DNA from: Bacteroidota bacterium
GTDB lineage: Bacteria > Bacteroidota > Bacteroidia > NS11-12g > UBA955
Length of the DNA stretch: 64,000 nt
Assembly (NCBI GenBank): GCA_016787485.1
Contig: JAEUUL010000021.1
Span: forward strand, 48,891 to 112,890
Direction: 5' to 3'
Position numbers and translations under genes: made by a program
Shown: positions 29,136 to 37,764 of the stretch, piece after piece
Layout of the letters: each line of letters begins with the position of its first letter
How positions within the stretch are numbered: position 1 is the first letter of the stretch
The notes under the pieces: generated by a model
Seen by the model: only the letters and a program-made list of their open reading frames with translations
Databases searched by the model: none
What the model was told of the DNA's origin: nothing

Positions 29136-29642
29136 TCATTTCATGATTTTAAGGATACGTCCGAAAAACCAGTTCTCCTCCGCTTTGATCACAGTCTCTA
29201 CTGCAGAATCCAGTTTGCCCACAAACCGTTGAATCTCCTTTACGCGGTCTGCAAATGCCTCCGCTTCCGGACTGTCTTTTTTCCCATCAATTTTCGCAAT
29301 TTCTTTGAGGTTGTTCAGCAGGGGTTGTATTTCACGCCGGCGGCGTTCATGGGCTACACGCTTGGCTACCTCCCACAGGTCCTGTTCCGCACGGAAAAAT
29401 TCTTTCCTCTCCCCTTTCTTCAGCTCACGGTACACCAGATTCCAGTCAATCAGCTCGCGAAGGTTCATGTTGGCATTGCCCCGGCTTATACCCAGTTCCT
29501 CCATAACCTGCTCTGTACTCAGCGATTCACGGCTAATGAGCAACAATGCGTGTACCTGCGCCATGGTGCGGTTTATGCCCCAGTCGCTGCCCAGGGTTCC
29601 CCACAACTGTATAAACTGTTCCTTTCCTTCTTTGAATTGCAT
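29136..29642 (-). CDS. GbsR/MarR-family transcriptional regulator
   Basis: A 168-residue winged-helix regulator. I start it at 29642 (MQFKEGKEQFIQLWG); the longer frame would run into its own promoter. The winged helix covers residues ~20-85 with the recognition-helix region MEELGISRGNANMNLRELI and wing YRELKKGERKEFFRAEQD, which are typical of GbsR-type proteins. A basic coiled-coil tail (RRRREIQPLLNNLKEI) should support dimerisation. It is the first gene of a five-gene operon (29642 to 26602) and has a perfect palindrome (29670-29693) over its -33 region, so autorepression is likely. The inducer is unknown. Confidence 0.9.
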   Translation of the reverse strand: MQFKEGKEQFIQLWGTLGSDWGINRTMAQVHALLLISRESLSTEQVMEELGISRGNANMNLRELIDWNLVYRELKKGERKEFFRAEQDLWEVAKRVAHERRRREIQPLLNNLKEIAKIDGKKDSPEAEAFADRVKEIQRFVGKLDSAVETVIKAEENWFFGRILKIMK

Positions 29643-29646
29643 GGTA

Positions 29647-29654
29647 CAAAGGTA
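29647..29654 (-). promoter_or_regulatory. Predicted -7 box TACCTTTG of the GbsR operon, 4 bases before ATG
   Basis: The minus strand reads TACCTTTG, then TACC, then the ATG at 29642. A TTG 21 bases upstream supplies the -33 element and lies inside the palindrome at 29670-29693. A transcript beginning at the start codon is implied. Confidence 0.55.
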
Positions 29655-29669
29655 TAGCAATATTTCTCA

Positions 29670-29693
29670 AACTTTCAATACTTATTGAAAGTT
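29670..29693. promoter_or_regulatory. Perfect 24-base palindrome, probable operator of the GbsR-like regulator
   Basis: The arms AACTTTCAATA (29670-29680) and TATTGAAAGTT (29683-29693) are exact reverse complements separated by CT. The site covers the predicted -33 element of the operon that begins with the GbsR/MarR gene, and lies 27 bases before its ATG. A dimeric winged-helix repressor binding its own promoter is the natural reading. Confidence 0.75.
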
Positions 29694-29727
29694 TTATATT
29701 TCACATATACAAACGGGGTACAGCAGG

Positions 29728-30573
29728 TCAGTTCCCAATCATCTCAGCTACCGAAGGCATGCGTTCAATCATCCCTTTGCTATGCATAATCAGAACGGCT
29801 GCGGTAAGACGGTCGGACCAGTAATGATTGCCATCGTAATATTTTACTTCCTGCAGCCAGTCCTTTACATCATCGGGTGCAATGTGGTAGGCATCTGCCA
29901 GTTTATAAACCAAATCCTGAGCAGGCCAGGTAATGAAATTCTGAATGGATTGCGCACAGGCTTGCGCAAAGGCCTCCCAATCGGGCAATTCCTCATATTT
30001 GCGTGTAACGAAGACAAAGGCAGGCCAGGGTGCCGCAATTTCATCGCATTGCATAAACTCTCCGCTATGGAGTAAAGGACGTGTCATGAATTTTTCCCAA
30101 AGGAAATAATCGGCTTCTTCCCGGCCCAATGCCTCGCGGGCACCCTGCAGATTCTGTGTAACCAGAAAATTGTCCCTGCTCAGTTGCAGTCCTTCCCGCT
30201 GTGCCAGAAACTGCGCCATAAGGTGGCTGCCACTGTTGTACCGGCTGATGGCAAAAACCGCAGTATGGAAATTATCCGGCCAGGGCTTTACACGTCCGTT
30301 TTTTCCAAAAACACCCCATTGCAAAGGAGACATGACAAAAGGTGTGCGTATAGCAAACGGATGACCCTGGGCTACAGCGGCAATGGCCCCTTCAGTGAGC
30401 ATGATAGCCACATCCGTTTCTTTTTTCAGCAGAGCCTCCGTCATTGCACCCGTGCCACCGGGATAGTCTGACCATTCGTAATAAAAACCGGCATTGCGGA
30501 AAAACTCTCTGGTTTCGGGCAATTGCCACAGGTAATTAAAGTGCTCTGGGACTCCCCCGATCCTCAGTTTCAT
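29728..30573 (-). CDS. Cytosolic periplasmic-binding-protein-fold protein (Ca3427-like PBP2)
   Basis: A 281-residue protein with the type 2 periplasmic-binding fold but no signal peptide or lipobox (it starts MKLRIGGVPEHFNYLW). Segments YPGGTGAMTEALLKKETD, DVAIMLTEGAIAA and FAISRYNSGSHLMAQFLA match the small family of cytoplasmic PBP2 proteins related to Candida Ca3427 and NMT1/THI5-like proteins. Possible ligands include pyrimidine or thiamine-type molecules, but nothing in the window supports a choice. It starts 3 bases after the stop of a large T9SS protein, so co-transcription is likely although the two should act in different compartments. Confidence 0.72.
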   Translation of the reverse strand: MKLRIGGVPEHFNYLWQLPETREFFRNAGFYYEWSDYPGGTGAMTEALLKKETDVAIMLTEGAIAAVAQGHPFAIRTPFVMSPLQWGVFGKNGRVKPWPDNFHTAVFAISRYNSGSHLMAQFLAQREGLQLSRDNFLVTQNLQGAREALGREEADYFLWEKFMTRPLLHSGEFMQCDEIAAPWPAFVFVTRKYEELPDWEAFAQACAQSIQNFITWPAQDLVYKLADAYHIAPDDVKDWLQEVKYYDGNHYWSDRLTAAVLIMHSKGMIERMPSVAEMIGN

Positions 30574-30576
30574 GCT

Positions 30577-33500
30577 TTACTGGCGATAAAAGGCCCAGTC
30601 GGCATGGCTACCAGGCCAGTCTATACGAATGATATACTGGCCAGCAGGAAGTCTTGATACATCTGCCTTCCAGTTCATCCCATTCTGTACCATGCTTACA
30701 TTGTCTGTAACCTCCTGGCTGATGTTGTTGAAGATGCGAACCTTCCGGTATCCGGATACACCCCTGAGTTCAATCGTATGCTTTGTAGGGTTTGGGTACA
30801 CAGCGGGCTTAACCTGTTCCGGCAATCCGGTGTACAGACTGTTGAAGGTAAGCACAGTGCTGCTGTCGCTGGTACAGCCGTTTTCGGTATAGGTGCAGCG
30901 GAATGAGCCATTTTTGGTGGCTTTAATTACCCTGCCGGTGCCAAATACGGCATTGCTTTCATACCAGGTGTAGGTTCCTGCTCCCAGATTGCTGGCAAAC
31001 AACGTATCGAAATTGCGGGTGACTGTTGGTTTTGCCGGGGTGTTTTTCACCACAATCACCGCCGTATCAGAATAAATCAGATTGGCAGGGCGCACGCAGG
31101 GTCCGGCTACATTCACCGTTGCATATACTTTGCTGCCGTTGGCCGGATTCGCGATGGACAGAATGCCGCCATGACTGGTCTGCACGTTGCCGTCAATGTA
31201 CCAATCCCACACCGGACTTCCGCCGGTATTGATACCAGAAACGGAAACAGACAATGCACGGCCTGCGCAACCCGGCGTATGGGTGAGTTTTGCGCTGGCA
31301 TTCACCAGATCGTTCACTGTGGGTTTAAAAATATTGCTGCTGAAGGTAGCCGGACTGGCGCATTTTTTTGTGGAAGTGAGTATCACCTGAAAGCTGTCGT
31401 TTTTAGCCGGATTTTGTATAAGAAAACCCTGTCCGCTGCCGGTGTTGTTGCCATTGCGTTTCCACTGGTAGGTGCTGATGGTTCCGTTTAATGCAGCAGG
31501 AACTGTGGCAAAAATGGTGAGGGAGTCCCCGGCACACAAACTGGATTTGGTTGCTGCCAGTGTGCTGCTGGTGGGTATGGTATCCGTTGCGGTGATAAAA
31601 GAATTTTTTGTAAGCACATTGGAGCCCAGCGTATTGGTGGCAGTAAGCTTTACGGTGTAACTACCACCCTTATGAAAACGGATAACCGGATTCTGCGAAG
31701 TACTGTCAGTTCCATTGCGGTAACTGAATGAACCCCAGGGTGTAACCGCCCATGACCAGGATGTGGGCGTATTCAGTGTAGAATCCAGAAGAGATACATT
31801 TTGGTTGGTACACACATCGGTTTTGTCTGCTCCGAATTTGGCAATGGGATTAACTTTGCTCCAGGCATCGCTGGTAAACACACCGCGGCCATGGGTTACA
31901 GCCATCACAACCTTATCGGCCGCACGGTACCGCAGGGTAGCCACTTTTACAGGCCCCATGCCGCTTTGGTAAGGAGTCCAGGCAGGACTGGAGGTAAATA
32001 TGTTTGAGGTTCCGTAAATACCCAGTTCTGTGGCAATGATAGCCTCACCCAGATTGTTGGGGTTCAGCAGGATGGACCATACCGGCATATCGGCCAGGTT
32101 GCCATCACGCGCAGACCATGAACTTCCGCCATTGGTACTGATGTAAATATTGGATACGCCGTAATTGCTGAGCACCACAGCCATGGTATCCCCAGCCCGC
32201 AGATTGTCGAAACCGCTGATATTGCCCACATTGATGGTACCTGTGATGTTTGAAAAGGATGGTGTTGTGGCCCATGCATCTGCAGAGATGTACACTTTAC
32301 CCCCATCTGTTCCTACCAACAGTCGGGTTTTGCCATTGCTAAGTTTCAGGGCTTTGAGGGCTGATACGGCACCCGCACTTCCCCAGGTTATGGTAGTGGC
32401 AGAGCCCGGCGTGGTATTGAAAGGAACCCGGTATGCTGTGCCCGTTCCCTTGCCTGAGAAAAGACCCGGGCCATTGTCGTCCCACTCTGCCGGGTTGATA
32501 AATTTGCCGGTGGCACCGTCATTGAGCATGCTTGCGGTGCTGCTCCAGTTGTTTGTGGTGTAATAGTACTGGTTATAAACGTAGGAACTGATTTGTTTAT
32601 TGACATTTGAGGGAGCAATAAAGCAATATGCCCCATCTCCACCGGTAACTTCCGTAGTACTGTTGATTCCGCCGGAAGTGAATTTATGGGAGCCATTGTC
32701 CTGAGACCCGGCTATCATGGCATTGCTGCCGCTGGTTTGAGAGATATCACCCCAGTAAAACTGGGTCACATTGTACCCTTTGTTGCGGCTGCTGATGGCA
32801 GAACCGGAAGAGGATGCCCCGCTGATATTGGTGGTATAAAACACACCGCCATCTGTACCAAAAATACATGTATTTGAACTGCCGGCTTTAAACAGTATGG
32901 CATGTTGATCGGCATGCACGTATGGGCAGTTCAGCGTATTCAGGTTGGCATTGTTGCTCCACTTGCTTATCTGGGTCCAGTTGCCGGCCGCATTGGTGCT
33001 GCGGAAAAGATCTATACCCCCTGCAATTACGGTATTGGAATCATTGGGATCTACAGCCAGAATCAAATCGTACCAGGCCTGTCCGCGGGTAAAGTCTGTG
33101 GCGTCTATGCCATTGTCTGCATCATCTGGTTCACTGCGACTGGTCCAGTTTGCGCCCCTGTCCTGCGAAAGCATGACGGCATCCAATTTTCCAGCCACCT
33201 CAACCAGCGCATACAAAGTGTATTTCGAACCGGGGGCACAGGCTACCTCTACCCTTCCGGTATTGTCAGTATGTGTATAGGCTGCAGTCCAGGTGGTGCC
33301 ATTGTCGCTATACATTACACGGCCTCCGCCTACGTTGCCGGTATAGGGATTTTTCCGTGTTCCGGCCCACAATCGGTTATCTGCGGCTATTTCAAGGTCT
33401 GCAAAACTGGTTTTGCTGCCATTCGCTGCATTGGGTGAAACATTGCTCCAGGTGCTGCCACCATTGGTACTGCGTTGCAAACCGTAATTGCTGGTGCCAT

Positions 33501-34269
33501 GCCAGGTACCTGCGTAATAATTTGCATCTACTGCTGCGTAAACCACAGAACTTCCGCTTTCATTGCGCACCACAATATCATTGATATAATAAAAAGAGGA
33601 GGTGCTGCTAAGCTGGCTGAAAGTTTTTCCGGTATCAGTACTTTTCCATATGCCAAAACCGCGGGAAGTACTGGCGGTGGTGCCAAAGCCTTCGCCGGTG
33701 CCCACATACATGATTCCCTGGTTGTTGGGGTCAAAGGCAATGGCTGTAACAGTAAGGTTGCTCCACACGCCGCCTGCCTGCACCCATTTGTTGCTGCTGC
33801 TGGTTATATCGGTATTGTACCAGAGTCCGCCGGTTACAGCGCCTGCCCATACCTTTTTCCCTGTACCATCGGTTGGATCCCAGGCCAGTGCACGGGTTCG
33901 GCCACCCACGTTATCGGGTCCGCGTTCCACCCATGGTGTAACAGATTGTCCGGGTTGTGCCCGGTTGCTCACTTGTTTTCGGTTCAGGTTTACCAATTCG
34001 GGCAGTAACGTTTCCGGGGTTGGTCGTTTCAGTGCCGGGTTCATGGTGGCGATGTATTCCTGCACCCAGTACAAATCAGGTGTCGCATTCTCCACATTCT
34101 CACCACTGGCAACATGGTTTTTCAGGGCCTCACGGGTGAGTTTCTTCTCTGTTTTGCGAACTGTTTTTTCGTATTTTCTGCTGCTGATTTGTACGGATTG
34201 CGCCTGCAAACTGCTTATGAACGTGCAGACTACCGTGAAGAAAACGATGTGTTTTATTCCCATTTCCAT
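30577..34269 (-). CDS. BNR/sialidase-like propeller surface protein with PKD domain and T9SS sorting domain
   Basis: A 1230-residue secreted protein. It has a signal peptide (MGIKHIVFFTVVCTFISSLQAQ after an initial ME) and a basic region (RKYEKTVRKTEKKLTREALK). About 650 residues of WD/BNR-like propeller follow, with repeated S-T-D/N-x-G-x-x-W units (WKSTDTGKTFSQL, RSTNGGSTWSNV, ISTNGGSSWSARDG). A PKD domain (PTSWSWAVTPWGSF, FHKGGSYTVKLTATN), Ig-like repeats and a type A T9SS domain (VYPNPTKHTIELRG ... GQYIIRIDW) complete it. The propeller resembles VPS10/sortilin- and xyloglucanase-like BNR proteins, but I see no catalytic set, so an enzyme activity is not claimed. A well-formed promoter lies upstream. 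Confidence 0.88.
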   Translation of the reverse strand: MEMGIKHIVFFTVVCTFISSLQAQSVQISSRKYEKTVRKTEKKLTREALKNHVASGENVENATPDLYWVQEYIATMNPALKRPTPETLLPELVNLNRKQVSNRAQPGQSVTPWVERGPDNVGGRTRALAWDPTDGTGKKVWAGAVTGGLWYNTDITSSSNKWVQAGGVWSNLTVTAIAFDPNNQGIMYVGTGEGFGTTASTSRGFGIWKSTDTGKTFSQLSSTSSFYYINDIVVRNESGSSVVYAAVDANYYAGTWHGTSNYGLQRSTNGGSTWSNVSPNAANGSKTSFADLEIAADNRLWAGTRKNPYTGNVGGGRVMYSDNGTTWTAAYTHTDNTGRVEVACAPGSKYTLYALVEVAGKLDAVMLSQDRGANWTSRSEPDDADNGIDATDFTRGQAWYDLILAVDPNDSNTVIAGGIDLFRSTNAAGNWTQISKWSNNANLNTLNCPYVHADQHAILFKAGSSNTCIFGTDGGVFYTTNISGASSSGSAISSRNKGYNVTQFYWGDISQTSGSNAMIAGSQDNGSHKFTSGGINSTTEVTGGDGAYCFIAPSNVNKQISSYVYNQYYYTTNNWSSTASMLNDGATGKFINPAEWDDNGPGLFSGKGTGTAYRVPFNTTPGSATTITWGSAGAVSALKALKLSNGKTRLLVGTDGGKVYISADAWATTPSFSNITGTINVGNISGFDNLRAGDTMAVVLSNYGVSNIYISTNGGSSWSARDGNLADMPVWSILLNPNNLGEAIIATELGIYGTSNIFTSSPAWTPYQSGMGPVKVATLRYRAADKVVMAVTHGRGVFTSDAWSKVNPIAKFGADKTDVCTNQNVSLLDSTLNTPTSWSWAVTPWGSFSYRNGTDSTSQNPVIRFHKGGSYTVKLTATNTLGSNVLTKNSFITATDTIPTSSTLAATKSSLCAGDSLTIFATVPAALNGTISTYQWKRNGNNTGSGQGFLIQNPAKNDSFQVILTSTKKCASPATFSSNIFKPTVNDLVNASAKLTHTPGCAGRALSVSVSGINTGGSPVWDWYIDGNVQTSHGGILSIANPANGSKVYATVNVAGPCVRPANLIYSDTAVIVVKNTPAKPTVTRNFDTLFASNLGAGTYTWYESNAVFGTGRVIKATKNGSFRCTYTENGCTSDSSTVLTFNSLYTGLPEQVKPAVYPNPTKHTIELRGVSGYRKVRIFNNISQEVTDNVSMVQNGMNWKADVSRLPAGQYIIRIDWPGSHADWAFYRQ

Positions 34270-34287
34270 AGGTTTTATTCAAAAAAT

Positions 34288-34319
34288 CAAAGGTAAGGCC
34301 AATTCAGGCCAGTGTCAAA
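34288..34319 (-). promoter_or_regulatory. Predicted promoter TTTG-N20-TACCTTTG for the BNR/T9SS gene
   Basis: On the minus strand TTTG (34316-34319) and TACCTTTG (34288-34295) are exactly 20 bases apart, a textbook Bacteroidota promoter. The box is 18 bases before the ATG. Confidence 0.75.
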
Positions 34320-34338
34320 TGACAAAGTCACCGCAGCG

Positions 34339-35811
34339 TCAGATGCTGAATCCGTAAACGGCAAATGAGGCCCATTTGGCAGGCTCAGGGTGTATTTTGC
34401 GTACACTCAGCATGGCCTTACGCAGAAACTGGGCAGGTTGGTACATATTCAGTTCCGGGGGATTGCGGCCCAGCGCCATCATTTTACCAAAGAAGGCCTG
34501 CATCAGGTCGCGGGTGGCCAGATCTTCCACACTCCACAGGCTGCAAACCACGTTGCTGGCACCTGCGATAAAGAACGACCGGCCAATTTGTATAAATCCA
34601 CCATCGTATACTTTACCGGTCCCGGTTTGGCAGGCACTGAGCACCACAAGTGAAGCCTGCATGTGCATACGTTGTATCTGTTTGGCCCGCCAAAATCCGG
34701 TACTGTCATTTTCATCAGGCGTAAGGGCAATAAAACTGTTTTCGAGCAATCGGTCATAATCAAAATAGCCATGGCAAGCGAGATAAATGATATCCGCCTG
34801 TTCTGCCATTTCCTGCACACGTCCAAGCGTGGCTTCTTTTCCTGTGAGGTAATGGCATTTTTGGCTGTTCGCCATCCACCGGCTGCTGTCTTTCAGCATT
34901 CTGTGGTAGTACCGTGTGATAAGTGAATGTATAGTGCGGGTTTCTTCCAGGGTACCGGGTAACTCAGGAAAAGTAAATTCCAGTTGACTATATGAAGGGT
35001 CTCCCACGACCAGACTTGAAAAACCGCCATACCGCAGTTTATCATACCCATTTCTGTATTTATCCATACTGGTTTCCTTGAAGTTACAGATATGGGGACA
35101 AAGGCTGTAACTCAGGCTATCGATAAAAAGCACAGTGCGGTCCGGGTACGGTTTAAGAATATAAAACGGAATGAGACCAATGGCATGCTGGGGCTGGATG
35201 ATGAGGTGTTTTAATCCTGTGAGATGAGGTCGGATTTCCGGTGGAAACAAGCAGTTGCTCAATGAATCTGTTACAGGGTCATAGCCCATATGCGGGGTCC
35301 AGTCCTGTGCCTGAACAGTGGCGCCTCTTGCCGCAGGTTTGCGGCTGTTCGTTTGCTCCTCCACACCCAGATTGAGCCTCAATTCCTCAAGCCAGCGCCT
35401 GAAGGTATCCGGAACGACAAATCTGCTGCCATGCACGAGGAATTTTGATGTAAGCAAAAACGTATGCAGTTCATTCCCTTCCTGATGGTAAAGAACAAAA
35501 CCGGTTCCGGGAGTAAAGTCAGAACTGAGCAGAGATTCACGCACCTGTTCGCGGAAAAAACCCTGGGTGTCGTAGTACCCGTAGGGCAACTCACAACCGG
35601 AAAGTCCAATACCCCGCTTGGTGGAGTACATCACATTCAGTTTATCTATGGTTTTTACATAGCTGGCTTCAAACAGGGAGTCGGTATACGAATACGTCCG
35701 TTGTGCCCATAAAACTCTGCTACACCCCATCAAAATAATCAGCAGAAAACTGAATTTGTAAATAGTACAAAACAAATGAATACCAATTTTTTTTTGAAAG
35801 CCGGAACTCAT
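34339..35811 (-). CDS. Exported CHAT-domain (caspase-like) protein
   Basis: A 490-residue protein with a C-terminal CHAT domain, the caspase-HetF-associated cysteine protease fold. The catalytic pair is visible: H347 in IYLACHGYFDYD and C394 in VLSACQTGTGK. Downstream FIAGASNVVCSLWSVED and the YGFSI end also match the family. The N-terminus (FSFLLIILMGCSRVLWAQ) is an export signal, either a lipobox LMGC or a cleavage site at WAQ, so the enzyme should lie outside the cytoplasm. That is different from CHAT proteases of CRISPR or defence systems, which are cytosolic. It is the last of five closely spaced minus-strand genes beginning with an adenylate cyclase fusion. The substrate is unknown. Confidence 0.88.
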   Translation of the reverse strand: MSSGFQKKIGIHLFCTIYKFSFLLIILMGCSRVLWAQRTYSYTDSLFEASYVKTIDKLNVMYSTKRGIGLSGCELPYGYYDTQGFFREQVRESLLSSDFTPGTGFVLYHQEGNELHTFLLTSKFLVHGSRFVVPDTFRRWLEELRLNLGVEEQTNSRKPAARGATVQAQDWTPHMGYDPVTDSLSNCLFPPEIRPHLTGLKHLIIQPQHAIGLIPFYILKPYPDRTVLFIDSLSYSLCPHICNFKETSMDKYRNGYDKLRYGGFSSLVVGDPSYSQLEFTFPELPGTLEETRTIHSLITRYYHRMLKDSSRWMANSQKCHYLTGKEATLGRVQEMAEQADIIYLACHGYFDYDRLLENSFIALTPDENDSTGFWRAKQIQRMHMQASLVVLSACQTGTGKVYDGGFIQIGRSFFIAGASNVVCSLWSVEDLATRDLMQAFFGKMMALGRNPPELNMYQPAQFLRKAMLSVRKIHPEPAKWASFAVYGFSI

Positions 35812-35839
35812 CTGCGATTCATGCTCACTTCAGACAACG

Positions 35840-36208
35840 TCATCTGGCTTCGGTATCTGTTTGGTGCACACCATGAATGTTTCCATCCGGATCTTTAAAA
35901 TAGGCTAGCCAACCCACACCGGGAATTGGCATTTTAGGTACCACCACAGTACCTCCTGCATTTGTTATTCTTTCTAGAATAGCTTCTATGTTGGCTACAT
36001 CCAGGGTATTTACAACGGGTTGATCCGGATCTCTTTTTTTCATAATGGCGCCATTTATTCCCGGTGATTGAGGATCGCCGGTAAATGCCATCCAATACTC
36101 CTCCCCTCCAAATTGCTGAAACGTCCAGCCGAAAACTTCCTGAAAAAACCGGATGGTATTTTCAGGCTGATTGCATGGAATTTCAAAATGCACTACACGG
36201 TTGCTCAT
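35840..36208 (-). CDS. VOC-family (glyoxalase/bleomycin-resistance-fold) protein
   Basis: A 122-residue single-domain VOC protein. Motifs are VVHFEIPCNQPENTIRFFQ at the start, FGWTFQQFGG, PGINGAIMKK and the C-terminal FKDPDGNIHGVHQTD. This is the subgroup often annotated as predicted lactoylglutathione-lyase-related enzyme. Residues H7 and the terminal-strand E/H positions could bind a metal, but the activity is not known. It sits 8 bases after the kelch-like lipoprotein stop and 28 bases before the CHAT gene, so it is in the middle of the same presumed transcript. Confidence 0.85.
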   Translation of the reverse strand: MSNRVVHFEIPCNQPENTIRFFQEVFGWTFQQFGGEEYWMAFTGDPQSPGINGAIMKKRDPDQPVVNTLDVANIEAILERITNAGGTVVVPKMPIPGVGWLAYFKDPDGNIHGVHQTDTEAR

Positions 36209-36216
36209 CCTTATGG

Positions 36217-37761
36217 TTATTGTCTGCTTTTGATATAGGTATTGCTCGGCTTTGCCCTGTCGGTGGTGTACACATTGGCCGGCGTATTGCTCACATACAC
36301 GGCAAATACCGTATTGGATACTTTGGTTCCAGTATTGGGTATGAGTGGCAGCGGATTAATGGCTTCTACCCCGCCGTATATATAACCCACAAGGTACCTT
36401 CCGTTTTTCTGCATTTTCTGCAATTTCAGCACCCCGTTTTCATACATCATTCCGGATTTCATCATTGCCGGATTTTCTATAAACAGTATGCTACTGCCCA
36501 GCAACCGGTTACCCGGCACCGGATCCATCTGCAGATACTCGGCATAAGTCCCGTCTTTTTTCTGCACCACAGTGCTGATGTCTGCCACAAAAGGAAATCC
36601 GTCGTTGCGGCCCTGTTTGGTCACTATATCATAAGCCGCCCTCTGTGTATCGGTCTGGGAATAATAATAATGTCCGATGCCTCCAAAAAATGTATGATAC
36701 ACTGCCGGCATGGTTTGGTTGCTGTCATATACAGATATTACAGGACATTCGTACTGGCTGAATTTTTGCTCAAAAGTCCGGTCGGTCTTTATGTTTCCGG
36801 TACCGTTGATGTATATGGGATAGGTATAGGGTGCAATGATTCCCGGCTGAAACACACCTCCGAATGAAGATATGCGCGGACTGCCGGTAGACGGATCTAT
36901 ATCTTCAACAATATTTCCGTCCCGGCGGTGAAACGGATGGTCTGCATCTGTGTTGGTAGACTCTCCGTATGACAGTATCTTCAGACTGTTTGGAACCAGT
37001 GTGAACATTTTCACGGTTTCCAGATATTTCTGGGTAAAGTCATTGCCGCCAAATGCCCTGTATTGCCCGTTGAACAACTGGCCGAAGACCAGATAGAAGG
37101 TATTTCCCATTTTTACGAGTTCGCCACCGGTAACCGCCAGCCGGTCATCCTGTGCTATACTGATAAGGCTTTCTATATCTGCAGGGGATTTCCCGCCTTT
37201 GATGGCGGCAATCATTTTGTCTGTATTGAAACTCATGATGGTATTAAAAGTGAGCATATCTGTTCCCTGTTCATTCCAGCCATAACCACCCACAATGTAC
37301 ATGTTACCGGTACTGCGGTCATGGTAAAACTGCTGGTTGGTGCATGCCATGGCTGCAGCCTTAAGGGAACTGAGCTTGCGGGCATCAAAAGACCACTGTG
37401 CGCCGGTTTGGGGGTCTATAACAAATATGAACTGGTTTGAGCTGTCGCGGATGAAATTGTTTACCGGCTTGGGCATGAATGTATGCAATCCCTGTCTGCG
37501 GCCTCCCATCACAATCAGCATTCCGTCGTTGCTCAGCGTGCTGGCATAAGATTGCAGGCGTGGCAATGCCTTTTCGGTTGTGTACTTCATTTCCACAAAT
37601 TCTATGCGAAAAGGCAAACTGGGCAGATTAGGGTCCAGGGGTTTTATTTCAGCCGTTTCGGTCTGGTCTTTGACTGGTGTATTTCCGCCACCGCAAGCAC
37701 TCATATTGCAGAGTAAAACAGCCAGTAAAAGACCGGTAAGGGTATGGATCGTTTTTTTCAT
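36217..37761 (-). CDS. Kelch-like beta-propeller lipoprotein
   Basis: A 514-residue lipoprotein with signal MKKTIHTLTGLLLAVLLCNM and lipobox MSAC followed by Gly residues, which is an outer-membrane or surface lipoprotein pattern. Kelch-type repeat cores occur along the chain: MLIVMGGRRQGLHTF, NMYIVGGYGWNEQGTD, TFYLVFGQLFNGQYRAF, RISSFGGVFQPGI and HTFFGGIGHYYYS, each with the G-G or F-G-G turn and following aromatic strand. It begins 3 bases after the stop of the VioB-like gene, so the two are tightly coupled. No enzymatic motif is visible; kelch propellers usually bind partners. Function unknown. Confidence 0.75.
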   Translation of the reverse strand: MKKTIHTLTGLLLAVLLCNMSACGGGNTPVKDQTETAEIKPLDPNLPSLPFRIEFVEMKYTTEKALPRLQSYASTLSNDGMLIVMGGRRQGLHTFMPKPVNNFIRDSSNQFIFVIDPQTGAQWSFDARKLSSLKAAAMACTNQQFYHDRSTGNMYIVGGYGWNEQGTDMLTFNTIMSFNTDKMIAAIKGGKSPADIESLISIAQDDRLAVTGGELVKMGNTFYLVFGQLFNGQYRAFGGNDFTQKYLETVKMFTLVPNSLKILSYGESTNTDADHPFHRRDGNIVEDIDPSTGSPRISSFGGVFQPGIIAPYTYPIYINGTGNIKTDRTFEQKFSQYECPVISVYDSNQTMPAVYHTFFGGIGHYYYSQTDTQRAAYDIVTKQGRNDGFPFVADISTVVQKKDGTYAEYLQMDPVPGNRLLGSSILFIENPAMMKSGMMYENGVLKLQKMQKNGRYLVGYIYGGVEAINPLPLIPNTGTKVSNTVFAVYVSNTPANVYTTDRAKPSNTYIKSRQ

Positions 37762-37764
37762 GGT

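Noticed and set aside
34339..35811. CHAT protein as part of a type III-E CRISPR or gasdermin-type defence island
   Set aside because: No Cas gene, gasdermin-like pore protein or repeat array is nearby and the protein has an export signal.
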